64,000 nt of DNA. It comes from an uncultured Tenacibaculum sp. Its GTDB lineage: Bacteria > Bacteroidota > Bacteroidia > Flavobacteriales > Flavobacteriaceae. The stretch spans positions 37,271 through 101,270 of the forward strand of contig NZ_CANNBW010000020.1 of assembly GCF_947502995.1 (NCBI RefSeq). Direction: 5' to 3'. This document shows, one piece after another, positions 17,327-25,506 of this stretch (positions are counted from its first letter, which is position 1; each line of letters opens with the position of its first letter). The translations under genes and the position numbers were made by a program. A model generated the notes under the pieces. It saw nothing but the letters and a program-made list of their open reading frames with translations. It searched no databases and was not told the origin of the DNA.

Positions 17327-18242
17327 GTAAAATGGATTTTAATTTTTGAATAGATCTCTTGTAAAAATAACCAAATGTAAAAAGCACAAAAGGTGGCAAA
17401 GCTAAACTCGCTGCAAATATCATTGAGCTTGGTAAATTCATTTTTTTTGGAAAATCGCAATACTTAGCTATAATAGCTTGAATGTAATACAAAAAACAAA
17501 GTAGATTAAAAATCATTATAATAAGCACATATTCACTAAAAAAAACGGTTAAAAATATAGTAATCGGTAGACTTAAAATAATTGCATACAATACTCCTAT
17601 TTTTATTTTTTTTTGAAGGAATTCTTCTGCAGAATATTTAAATGACCACACATAAAACTCATTTTCCATTTTAGAATAATATGTGATAAGTGTAACAAAT
17701 AACAAGAGTAAAGAAAAGATTCCAAGATTAAAATTACCAACTTCAATTGATTTGTGAGTTAACCAATATACTATTGGAAACATGTAAAAACTATTTCTAA
17801 AACCTAAAGGAAATTCAAATGGCTTTTTTCCAAATGGTGTTGGAATAACAACACTAGAAGAAATCTTTGTTATTAATTTACTTAATATTAATATCGCAAT
17901 GAAGACGTATCCTAGAAATATGTATTCGCTTTGATAAATGAAGTATAAAACAAACGGTATACTTATTACTAAGTTTTCTATAATTCTTAGCTTGTTGTAT
18001 AATTTTTTGGTGAAAATAAGCTTTAAAAAATCATTTCGTTTTTTTTCACTCAACTTAATTAATACAGATACTAACAACAATAAATAACCATAAGCTGCAT
18101 AATGTTCTAAAGTGTAAAATATGAAATTAGAACTTAAAACGAATAAAGTAAGTAAAATAGGATAAGCAAATAGTGGTGGTACTCCAAAATCATTTAAATG
18201 TCGGTTAAACATTTTTATTTGAAGCTTTAAATACCACTTCAT
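17313..18242 (-). CDS. ABC transporter permease-like membrane protein
   Basis: The 309-aa polytopic protein has about nine to ten hydrophobic helices and few conserved residues. It sits between lspA (whose stop directly abuts this start) and an ABC ATPase gene that overlaps its end by 14 bases, so the two form a transporter with a divergent ABC-2-like permease. No substrate can be inferred; proximity to lspA suggests an envelope role but could be only co-transcription. Confidence 0.7.
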   Translation of the reverse strand: MKWYLKLQIKMFNRHLNDFGVPPLFAYPILLTLFVLSSNFIFYTLEHYAAYGYLLLLVSVLIKLSEKKRNDFLKLIFTKKLYNKLRIIENLVISIPFVLYFIYQSEYIFLGYVFIAILILSKLITKISSSVVIPTPFGKKPFEFPLGFRNSFYMFPIVYWLTHKSIEVGNFNLGIFSLLLLFVTLITYYSKMENEFYVWSFKYSAEEFLQKKIKIGVLYAIILSLPITIFLTVFFSEYVLIIMIFNLLCFLYYIQAIIAKYCDFPKKMNLPSSMIFAASLALPPFVLFTFGYFYKRSIQKLKSILHDKH

Positions 18243-18827
18243 CTATTCTTTTTTTGCCTTAGGAAAAGCTTGTTTATTAAAAATAAATAATAAAATTACA
18301 CCAATGGTAATCCAACTATCCGCTCCATTAAATATAGCATTAAAGAAAGTAAAACTTTCTCCTTGATACATTGGAAAGTATAGCATATCTACCACTTTTC
18401 CGAAGAAAAAATCAGCATAACCATCTTCTGGAAACATAGTGGCAACAACACCTCTATCAGACTTACTAAAAATCACTCCATAAAAAACAGAATCGATAAT
18501 GTTTCCTATGGCTCCAGCAAGAATTAAAGAAATTGCGATCACTACTCCGTTATGAATTTTACTTTTTATAGTTTGTATTAACCAGTAAATAATACCAGAA
18601 ACAGCAACTAATCGAAACAATGTTAAGAATAACTTTCCTGCTTTTCCTCCAAACTCAAACCCCCAGGCCATTCCATTGTTTTCAGTAAAATGAATTCTAA
18701 ACCAATCTAAGCCTAATACCTTTATCTCTTCTCCTAACGAAAAGTGTGTTTTTATGTAAATCTTACTAATTTGATCTATCAATATCGCTAGAATTACGGT
18801 AAGTATCGCTATAGTTTTCTTAGACAT
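18243..18827 (-). CDS. lspA: Lipoprotein signal peptidase
   Basis: This is a 194-aa inner-membrane aspartic protease that cleaves prolipoprotein signal peptides after lipid attachment. It has four membrane helices, the NGMAWG segment (51-56), catalytic Asp112 in GNIIDSVFYG and Asp170 in FNGADSWI. It is some 25-30 residues longer than the Escherichia coli enzyme because of a loop between the two Asp motifs (about 118-147), a form usual in Bacteroidetes. It is the first gene of an operon with the ABC permease and ATPase. The many lipoproteins in this window are its substrates. Confidence 0.96.
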   Translation of the reverse strand: MSKKTIAILTVILAILIDQISKIYIKTHFSLGEEIKVLGLDWFRIHFTENNGMAWGFEFGGKAGKLFLTLFRLVAVSGIIYWLIQTIKSKIHNGVVIAISLILAGAIGNIIDSVFYGVIFSKSDRGVVATMFPEDGYADFFFGKVVDMLYFPMYQGESFTFFNAIFNGADSWITIGVILLFIFNKQAFPKAKKE

Positions 18828-18846
18828 CTTTAAAATTTAATAGCGA

Positions 18847-18854
18847 CAAAAATA
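18847..18854 (-). promoter_or_regulatory. Candidate -7 box of the lspA operon
   Basis: On the minus strand this reads TATTTTTG (TAnnTTTG), about 20 bases before the lspA ATG. No clear -33 box is seen. Confidence 0.4.
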
Positions 18855-18873
18855 AGAAAAGTATTATGAATAA

Positions 18874-18946
18874 AGTAAGTAGCTTTTAGGCAAAAAACTA
18901 TTTTAAGGAAAATTTATCAATATGAAAAAAATATAGTAAGTTGCTT
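18874..18946 (+). promoter_or_regulatory. Direct repeat before an AraC gene
   Basis: AGTAAGTAGCTT (18874-18885) and AGTAAGTTGCTT (18935-18946) match at 11 of 12 bases, 61 bp apart. The second copy lies six bases before the ATG and also contains an inverted GTAAG/CTTAC. It may be an autoregulatory site. Confidence 0.35.
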
Positions 18947-18951
18947 ACCTT

Positions 18952-19758
18952 ATGATGGATATTAAAACGATAAGTCCAAGCACTGAACTTTCTAAATATA
19001 TTTGCTTTTATTATGAACTCGAATTACGTGATGAAAGTTATCATGCATTTCCATCCGGTAATAATGTAGTTTGTATTTTTGAAAAAGCTAATGTCAGTTA
19101 TAAAGACGATTGTATTTCTATTAAAGAAGACTCCAATTACCCGAATACCTTTACTGCTTTAAATAAATACGCTAAACCTTTACAAGTTAAAACAGAAGGG
19201 CATGTTCGTGAATTTGTTATCATTTTTACACCCTTTGGTTTATCTCAGTTTACAACTAAAGATTTTACTAACATTCCTTTTTTTCAAATTGATGATTTTA
19301 AAGATTTTTTTGATCAAAATGATAATTTCTTTAGTCAAGCTATAGAAATTAAAATCAAAATCGTGGAAGAATATCTACTCAGTAAATTAAATGAAAAAAA
19401 AGAATTAGATATTATTATTCAAGCTGTACATCTTCTTCAAGAAGAAAAACTGAATATTGATGAAATTGCTAAAGAATTACATTGCAGCTACAAAAAACTA
19501 TATCGCTTATTTATAACACATTGTAGATGTTCTCCTACTATTATTAGAAATAATATTCGTTTTAGAAATACTTTAGAAAAAATAAAAGAGAAAAATAAAG
19601 ATTTTAAACTTTCCGACATTGCTTACGAACAGAAATTTTACGATCAAGCTTCTTTTAACAGGATGTTTAAAGCTCAAACCGGAGTTACTCCAAATCAATT
19701 TTTTAAAGAAGTAAATATCTTTTCTGACGAAAACATCTATTTTAAAGATCTTAAATAG
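18952..19758 (+). CDS. AraC family transcriptional regulator
   Basis: This 268-aa regulator has an N-terminal ligand-type domain (residues 1-150, opening with a KYICFYYELE segment typical of the DUF6597-like N-domains) and a C-terminal AraC HTH pair (about 165-255), with FKLSDIAYEQKFYDQASFNRMFKAQTGVTPNQFFKE as the second HTH. It lies 84 bases before a DoxX-like membrane gene and a DCC gene in the same direction and may control them. Two near-identical 12-bp repeats lie upstream. Confidence 0.88.
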   Translation: MMDIKTISPSTELSKYICFYYELELRDESYHAFPSGNNVVCIFEKANVSYKDDCISIKEDSNYPNTFTALNKYAKPLQVKTEGHVREFVIIFTPFGLSQFTTKDFTNIPFFQIDDFKDFFDQNDNFFSQAIEIKIKIVEEYLLSKLNEKKELDIIIQAVHLLQEEKLNIDEIAKELHCSYKKLYRLFITHCRCSPTIIRNNIRFRNTLEKIKEKNKDFKLSDIAYEQKFYDQASFNRMFKAQTGVTPNQFFKEVNIFSDENIYFKDLK

Positions 19759-19842
19759 TGTTAATGTCCATTTAATACAATTTTTTGTAGTTCGATAAAG
19801 ATAGTTTTGAGGTTGATAAAGTTTTATCTAATTAATCAACCT

Positions 19843-21099
19843 ATGAATAATACCTCTATAGAAACTACACAGTGGTCTAAAAGTGAAAAAATCTCATTCC
19901 GTTTTTTCTTTACTTATTTTGTGCTATTCCTATTATTTATGCACGATATAGGTAATTTTTTTACTTTTTTTCTATCTAAAATAGTTCCTTGGTTTGGTAA
20001 AACTATTTTCAATATCGATTATGAAATAAAATCTGCTTTCACGGGTAGTAGTGATACTACATACAATTATATTTTAATTTTTACTATTTGTCTATTTTCT
20101 GTTTTATCTACAATTATTTGGTCTTTGTTAGATAGAAATAAAGCGAATTATAAAAAACTATACTACTGGTTAACTGTTTTTTTAAGGTTTTACCTAGGAT
20201 TAATGTTAATCAGTTATGGAATGGCTAAAATTATAAAAACACAATTTCCATACCCATCATACAATCGTTTAAATCAAACTTATGGAGACTCTTCTCCAAT
20301 GGGATTAGCTTGGACGTTTTTAGGCTTTTCTAAAGGATATAATTTATTCATGGGATTTGCTGAAGTAGCCGCTGTGCTTTTATTCTTTAGAAGAACGTTA
20401 ACCTTTGGATTAATAATTACCGTAGCTACTTTAGCGAATGTAGTTGCTATTAACTTTTTTTATGATGTTCCTGTTAAAATAGTTTCTTCTAATTTAATGC
20501 TTATGGCATTATTCTTACTTGCCTATAACTTTAAAGATTTATTTCAATTTTTCTTTTTAAAGAAACCAGTTCAAATTAAAGAAATAGAAAAACCTAAACT
20601 AAAAAATTGGCTGAACAAAACATTTATAGTTCTTAAAATAATTATCGTTTTTTTAGCGATTCCGTACAATCTGTATAGTAGAATTGGAATGGATAGTACA
20701 AGTCCTTTAAAAGGATATTATGAAGTAAAAGAATTTGAAGTAAATGATTCCATTTATTCTATATCTGATACAACCAAATTTAAGATTACAAAATGGAAAG
20801 ATATGCTAATTGAATCTAAACAATGGTTGCGTATAAAAAAAGAAGACGATAAAACTAGTTGGTATAGAATTGATTTAAATGAAGAAAAAAATAAACTTAA
20901 ACTAACTGGTTATAGAGATACTACCGAAGTTTACAACTTTAAATATAAAGAAATAGACACAGCGAATTTTATTGTAAGAGGCTCTTTAAAATCTGATTCA
21001 ATATATATTAAATTCAATAAAACTAAAGACTATAGAAAAAATTACCTCTTAACTAATAGAGGATTCCATTGGATTAACGAAAGACCGTTTAATAGATAA
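19843..21099 (+). CDS. DoxX-like membrane protein
   Basis: The 418-aa protein has roughly eight hydrophobic segments up to residue 290 and a C-terminal soluble beta-rich domain of about 125 residues. The central helices (RFYLGLMLISYGMAKII, FMGFAEVAAVLLFFRRT, FGLIITVATLANVVAINFFYDVPVKI) look like DoxX/DoxD-family quinol or thiol-linked membrane proteins. I start it at the ATG at 19843; a TTG at 19807 would add 12 residues. It is followed at nine bases by a DCC thiol-oxidoreductase gene, a frequent partner. Confidence 0.7.
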   Translation: MNNTSIETTQWSKSEKISFRFFFTYFVLFLLFMHDIGNFFTFFLSKIVPWFGKTIFNIDYEIKSAFTGSSDTTYNYILIFTICLFSVLSTIIWSLLDRNKANYKKLYYWLTVFLRFYLGLMLISYGMAKIIKTQFPYPSYNRLNQTYGDSSPMGLAWTFLGFSKGYNLFMGFAEVAAVLLFFRRTLTFGLIITVATLANVVAINFFYDVPVKIVSSNLMLMALFLLAYNFKDLFQFFFLKKPVQIKEIEKPKLKNWLNKTFIVLKIIIVFLAIPYNLYSRIGMDSTSPLKGYYEVKEFEVNDSIYSISDTTKFKITKWKDMLIESKQWLRIKKEDDKTSWYRIDLNEEKNKLKLTGYRDTTEVYNFKYKEIDTANFIVRGSLKSDSIYIKFNKTKDYRKNYLLTNRGFHWINERPFNR

Positions 21100-21108
21100 T
21101 AATCAAAA

Positions 21109-21522
21109 ATGAATATCCCTAAAGATAAATATCTAGTTCTTTTTGATGGAGATTGCAATTTATGCAACTCTAGTGTACAATTTATTTTAAAACACGATAA
21201 GAAAAAACAATTTGTTTTTACTTCATTACAAGGAAAAACAGCTGAAAAAATCATAGACAATTTTAATATTGATACTGATAAAGTAGATTCTATTTTGTTG
21301 TTTACTCCTGAAGAGAATTTATTTTATAAATCTACAGCGGCACTAAAAATAGCGTACCGCTTAAAGTTTCCTGTACATCTTGTGACTATATTTTTTATTC
21401 TACCAAGATTTATAAGAGATATTATTTACGATTTTATTGCTAAGAACAGATATAAGTGGTTCGGTAAAAGGGAATCTTGTTATGTACCAACACCAGAATT
21501 ATCAACCAAATTTCTGGACTAA
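21109..21522 (+). CDS. DCC family thiol-disulfide oxidoreductase-like protein
   Basis: This 137-aa DUF393 protein is named for its N-terminal DxxC motif: DGDCNLCN with Cys16 and Cys19 lies in a thioredoxin-like strand-loop. FTSLQGKTAEK and the hydrophobic C-terminal helix (about 85-105) fit the family. The family is predicted to handle thiol redox chemistry, though no activity is firmly known. It is co-transcribed with the preceding DoxX-like gene. Confidence 0.9.
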   Translation: MNIPKDKYLVLFDGDCNLCNSSVQFILKHDKKKQFVFTSLQGKTAEKIIDNFNIDTDKVDSILLFTPEENLFYKSTAALKIAYRLKFPVHLVTIFFILPRFIRDIIYDFIAKNRYKWFGKRESCYVPTPELSTKFLD

Positions 21523-21548
21523 CCTAACTTAGTTACACTAACCAAACG

Positions 21549-21590
21549 AAAGGTCATTAATACTAATGTATTATTGGCCTTTCTTATTAC
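21549..21590 (+). terminator. Terminator after the DCC gene
   Basis: GAAAGG and CCTTTC form the base of a hairpin with an internal AT-rich stem (ATTAAT/ATTATT), followed by TTATTA. It also lies just past the stop of the convergent nucleotidyltransferase gene. Confidence 0.6.
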
Positions 21591-21598
21591 ATTTAAAA

Positions 21599-22918
21599 TC
21601 ATTTAACTACCAATTCTTCAAAATGAAATTCTTCTATATTCACTCTTAAAGATTTCATAATTCCAAAAAACAAATGACAAACCTTCACTTCTTTCTCTCT
21701 TTGCAATTTACTTTCTGAAATAATAGTTAACAGATTATTTAAATCTAACTCTTCTGAAATAGAACTTTTAGGGAAATAAAATTCTTCTTTCGTTTGTAAC
21801 AACCATTCGTCAAGAATTTCAACATCTATTTTATTATCTCTCTCATCTAATAAGTGAATTGACTTTATAATAAATAAGCTTTTTAATGTGTTGATTATTA
21901 TTTCGTGATACTGTTCTTTTTTAAAACTATTAAATACATTCAATAAATATTGAACTCTATTTTCTAAAGAACTTTCTTCATGCTTTTTGGATAATGAAAT
22001 AAAGAAATTTGTACAAATCTCAAGCTGATTATTCGTTAAGAAAGGAATGATATTTTTAATATATAGTAACTGAAAATTGTTATTCAGAACATCTTTTTCA
22101 GATAAAAAAACAACACTTTTTTCTGCTACAAGATTATCAAAACCATAATAATAGTTTTCTATTCTATTTTGAGAAATAGCTTCTTGTATATCATCATTGT
22201 TCGTAAATCCAAAAAAATTGTATTCAGAAACAGGAGCTATATAATTACTAACATTTAGTAGATCTTTTTGATCTAAAATACAGTTTTGATTTTCTCTATT
22301 CTTTGTATACTGAAATTGTTTTTCAATTACTTTTCCTCTGTAAGATCCACTGGTATGAATTGGGTAAGACAAATAAGACAAATAATTAAATACGTGTTCT
22401 GAAAGTCTTATTGAAGCGAAATTCATTTCTTCAACAGTATCTTTTGCTATATCATCCTTATTGGCCGATATGCTATCTAATGAGATCGTAGATACTTCAT
22501 AATTAGGAATAAATGATGTTGTAAAACAATCATAAAGGTATTTAATAACACTTACGAATGTATCTCCTAAACTATCTTTATCTTGAATTATACTATACTT
22601 ATGTATTGACGAAAAAAACTTCCCAAAAAATGGAGAGCCACTTAAAGCACCTAAAACTAAAGCTCCCATATCTTTATGATTTATGAACGATATATCATAA
22701 GTTATTCCTTGAATTTTTTCTTTTACAGCAAAGGTTTTACTGTTGTTGAGTATTACAAAATCGATATCCGAATTCTTTCGGATTTCTTTTTTTGACATTA
22801 TATCGTGATTGCTACCAACAATTAATATGGAGTTTATATCTACATTCTCACTAGTTAAACTAATTAATTTATTTAAAGTATTTAAAATAGTATTGTAATC
22901 GATTTTTATATATTCCAT
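21599..22918 (-). CDS. Nucleotidyltransferase-domain protein next to a GG-leader peptide
   Basis: In this 439-aa protein the first 85 residues hold a complete polymerase-beta-type nucleotidyltransferase site: GS at 35-36, NSDIDFVIL with Asp51 and Asp53, and a third acidic residue Asp75 in ITYDISF. This is the MNT/aminoglycoside-nucleotidyltransferase arrangement. Residues 150-439 are helical, Asn/Glu-rich and unlike anything I recognise. There is no signal peptide or membrane helix, so it is cytoplasmic. It lies 69 bases downstream of a 70-aa precursor with a GG leader, on the same strand. Transfer of a nucleotide to the peptide, or to an immunity or tRNA target, is inference. Confidence 0.7.
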   Translation of the reverse strand: MEYIKIDYNTILNTLNKLISLTSENVDINSILIVGSNHDIMSKKEIRKNSDIDFVILNNSKTFAVKEKIQGITYDISFINHKDMGALVLGALSGSPFFGKFFSSIHKYSIIQDKDSLGDTFVSVIKYLYDCFTTSFIPNYEVSTISLDSISANKDDIAKDTVEEMNFASIRLSEHVFNYLSYLSYPIHTSGSYRGKVIEKQFQYTKNRENQNCILDQKDLLNVSNYIAPVSEYNFFGFTNNDDIQEAISQNRIENYYYGFDNLVAEKSVVFLSEKDVLNNNFQLLYIKNIIPFLTNNQLEICTNFFISLSKKHEESSLENRVQYLLNVFNSFKKEQYHEIIINTLKSLFIIKSIHLLDERDNKIDVEILDEWLLQTKEEFYFPKSSISEELDLNNLLTIISESKLQREKEVKVCHLFFGIMKSLRVNIEEFHFEELVVK

Positions 22919-22932
22919 CTATAATATTTATT

Positions 22933-22980
22933 AATGGATATTAGACAAATAAAAAATTAAGTATTCATCTAATATCCATT
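22933..22980 (-). promoter_or_regulatory. 13-bp inverted repeat between precursor and nucleotidyltransferase
   Basis: AATGGATATTAGA (22933-22945) and TCTAATATCCATT (22968-22980) are perfectly complementary with a 22-base loop. No long T run follows, so it is more likely an mRNA processing, stability or attenuation element than a full terminator. It would let the precursor outnumber the enzyme. Confidence 0.6.
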
Positions 22981-22987
22981 TTAATTT

Positions 22988-23200
22988 TTAGCTTTCTCTA
23001 CATTCCCAGTACTCCTGATTACCCACAACATAATCCACATAACAATAACCTCTAAAAGGACCATCGTAACAGTATTTTCTACAATCACTTAGAGAACTAT
23101 ATGCTCCTCCAACAATTTGTTTCTGTTCTTCGCTATTAAGTTCTTTTGAATTATTGGCTTTTGATAATAATTCTTCTTTCAAAAATTTTAAGCTTTTCAT
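22988..23200 (-). CDS. GG-leader peptide precursor (bacteriocin/RiPP-like), 70 aa
   Basis: Residues 1-32 form a typical Bacteroidetes leader: a basic helical start (MKSLKFLKEELLSKA), then LNSEEQKQIVGG ending in the double-glycine cleavage site at Gly31-Gly32. The predicted core (33-70) is acidic to neutral and rich in Tyr (34, 43, 45, 52, 54, 57, 64), with one Trp65 and four Cys (40, 44, 53, 67) that could form two disulfides or be modified. A C39-peptidase ABC transporter would be expected to cut and export it; none is in the window. The nucleotidyltransferase gene follows on the same strand. No -7 box was found upstream. Confidence 0.75.
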   Translation of the reverse strand: MKSLKFLKEELLSKANNSKELNSEEQKQIVGGAYSSLSDCRKYCYDGPFRGYCYVDYVVGNQEYWECRES

Positions 23201-23298
23201 AAAATTTCAATTATTTATTTGATATAGGGTCTACTCTATTAAAAGGTTTTTCGACTTCCACCTTATTTGTTATTCAACAAATATTTTTACTCTTTAGG

Positions 23299-23445
23299 TT
23301 AATTTCGTGTTTCTATAAATGACCAATGAAATCTGGTTTGATAGCAATTTTTACCTTTTTCAAAATAACAATTTGTAATAGTTAAATTAGAATTTAATTT
23401 TCAAACTCTTGTTAAGCCAGCGTTATTATAATCTTTCTTTATAAA
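23299..23445 (-). pseudogene. Possible remnant of a small Cys-containing reading frame
   Basis: A minus-strand frame reads about 15 codons, then an in-frame TGA, then 33 more codons with TNCYFEKGKNCYQT and an FHWSF segment, ending TAA at 23299-23301. It has no ATG. It could be a decayed second precursor or an intergenic repeat. The rest of 23201-23445 shows nothing else. Confidence 0.25.
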
Positions 23446-23486
23446 AAAGAAAAAGAGCAAAACGAAATCGTTTTGCTCTTTTTTTA
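23446..23486. terminator. Strong terminator of the M61 peptidase gene
   Basis: AAAGAGCAAAACG pairs with CGTTTTGCTCTTT (loop AAAT) with A and T runs on both sides. It insulates the peptide/nucleotidyltransferase unit from the upstream peptidase gene. Confidence 0.9.
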
Positions 23487-23508
23487 AAAAAACTTAGTGC
23501 TTATATTT

Positions 23509-25404
23509 TTATCCTTTTAACCAAGCATTTAATAAATCTTTCTGTTTTTGAGTCGCATCTGATTTAGCTCCTAAACTTTTACCCATTGTATACGATTGAG
23601 TCAGTTTCGTTTTTATAACGATTTCTTTTCCTGCTCTTTCTAACTTCACTTCTACATCAGTTCCAGGCTGCCATCCGAATAATCCTCCAATTACTTGTCT
23701 TGCATTTTCTCTTGTTAAAGCAGTACCGTTAATTACTTTAATTGCATCTCCTGGTAAAGCCCCGTTTTCAGCCCAAAAACTATTAGCTTTTACAGCTTCT
23801 GTAAAAATAATGTTTCCTGTAGCTTGATCTCCACGTAAAATAAATGCTCCTCCATTTCTTACATAATCTGTTTCAATTTTGCGTTCTGCAACACCTACTC
23901 CAACTTTTTCAAAGAAAGAGTTATAATCTATAGGAGTTCCTCCAACAACATGAGTGTTTAAAAATTCTCCGATAGAAGGATATGTCATTGCCGTAATTTC
24001 TTCAATTAATTTATCATCTTCGAAAGGTTGATTTTTACCGTATTTATTCGACAATTCTTTCATTAAAGAAAGGATTCCTCTTTCACCATTACTTTCTTCA
24101 CGCATTAAAATATCAATACACATACCAATTAAAGCTCCTTTTTGGTATACATTTATATATTGATCATGATATTCTTTTTCTAAAATATTTTCACTCATTT
24201 TAGTAAAACTCATAGCATCGTTCATACGAGAAGCACTATTAATTTTACCCATAATTTTTGAAAAGAATTCATCTTCTTTTACCAAACCTTTATTTACTTG
24301 GAAATGTGTTGCAAAATATTCTGTTACTCCTTCGTACATCCATAAATGTTTAGAGAACGTAGGTTGATCATAGTCAAAATAATGAACATCTTCAGAATGA
24401 ACACTTAACGGAGTTACAATATGAAAAAACTCGTGAGAAACTACATCTATCATCGATTGTGCTAATCTAGCATCATCCATAACTTCTGGTAACACAACTA
24501 CTGTAGATGTGTGATGCTCTAAAGCTCCAAAACCTTTAGGAGAACCTTCATTTTGTCCTGCTAAGTATAAATAAATATCATATCTCGGTGTACTATTAAC
24601 ACTACCTAAATAAGATTTTTGAGCTTGCATCATTTTTTCCATTACTGCTTTAATTTTTTTAGCAGAATGTTTTTTAGTTGGAGAGTATACACTTAAAACA
24701 ATTTTAATATCTCCTACATTAAATTCTTCTACATCTAATTCTCCATAAAACATAGGATTATCTGTAATATCAAAATAACGAGGAGCTAAAAAACTAGTTG
24801 TCACAGTAGAACCATCTTCACTTGTTTTCGTTCCAACTTCTTGCAATGCAGAAGTTCTTTTAAACTTTGAAGGAGCAATTACATCAAGCTTGTATTGATT
24901 CTTTTTTAAAGCATCGAAATACCCAATAAATCCATGTAAGTTTAAAACATAATTTGTCTCTTCAATATTAGTTCCTGATGGTGAAAAAGGAACTTCTTCT
25001 CCTATTCCTCCTACTTTTTCTTGATCGAAAGTATCATTTACAGCATATGAAACTTTATCTAATTGAGTAGCATTGGTAATTTCCCAAGTATTTTCATCAA
25101 GCTTTTGAACTGGTAAAGTTTCACCACTATAATCAAACGCTTTAAAATCGTCTACATATTTACCAAAATTACTCACAGAATAAGTTCCTTGAACAACTCT
25201 AGGCAATCTATAGGTTACTTTTTCAGCAGTGAATCTTCCTGGATTAATAACTACAGGAACCTGATCATTTTTTACGTTTGTTAAATCTATACTAGATTCT
25301 ATGGGATTATTAACTGCAGAATCATCTTTCTTTAGAGATTTAGTAGAATTACAACCTACTAATAACAATCCTGCTGCAACAGCAGTTAATGTATTTTTGT
25401 TCAT
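23509..25404 (-). CDS. M61 family metallopeptidase lipoprotein with PDZ domain
   Basis: The 631-aa protein has a lipoprotein signal (lipobox VGC, Cys18), an M61 N-terminal beta domain (about residues 45-225) and a catalytic domain with HEFFH near residue 323 and the third ligand in LWMYEGVTEYFATH. A C-terminal PDZ-like domain (about 525-605, LPGDAIKVINGTAL) follows. M61 enzymes are glycyl/alanyl aminopeptidases of the periplasm or surface. It is a single transcription unit ending in a strong terminator. It probably has no special link to the downstream peptide genes, although an exported aminopeptidase beside a precursor is worth noting. Confidence 0.92.
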   Translation of the reverse strand: MNKNTLTAVAAGLLLVGCNSTKSLKKDDSAVNNPIESSIDLTNVKNDQVPVVINPGRFTAEKVTYRLPRVVQGTYSVSNFGKYVDDFKAFDYSGETLPVQKLDENTWEITNATQLDKVSYAVNDTFDQEKVGGIGEEVPFSPSGTNIEETNYVLNLHGFIGYFDALKKNQYKLDVIAPSKFKRTSALQEVGTKTSEDGSTVTTSFLAPRYFDITDNPMFYGELDVEEFNVGDIKIVLSVYSPTKKHSAKKIKAVMEKMMQAQKSYLGSVNSTPRYDIYLYLAGQNEGSPKGFGALEHHTSTVVVLPEVMDDARLAQSMIDVVSHEFFHIVTPLSVHSEDVHYFDYDQPTFSKHLWMYEGVTEYFATHFQVNKGLVKEDEFFSKIMGKINSASRMNDAMSFTKMSENILEKEYHDQYINVYQKGALIGMCIDILMREESNGERGILSLMKELSNKYGKNQPFEDDKLIEEITAMTYPSIGEFLNTHVVGGTPIDYNSFFEKVGVGVAERKIETDYVRNGGAFILRGDQATGNIIFTEAVKANSFWAENGALPGDAIKVINGTALTRENARQVIGGLFGWQPGTDVEVKLERAGKEIVIKTKLTQSYTMGKSLGAKSDATQKQKDLLNAWLKG

Positions 25405-25506
25405 TCGTATTTATTTTTTTTAATGGTCTTTAATTAGTTTACAAAAATTGCAATCTGTTACGAATTCACAAGAATATTTAACGCTTTTTATGAAATTTTA
25501 TGAAGA

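Noticed and set aside
23509..25404. M61 peptidase as the processing enzyme of the GG-leader peptide
   Set aside because: A strong bidirectional terminator separates the two, and GG leaders are normally cut by C39 transporters; M61 proteins are common stand-alone genes.
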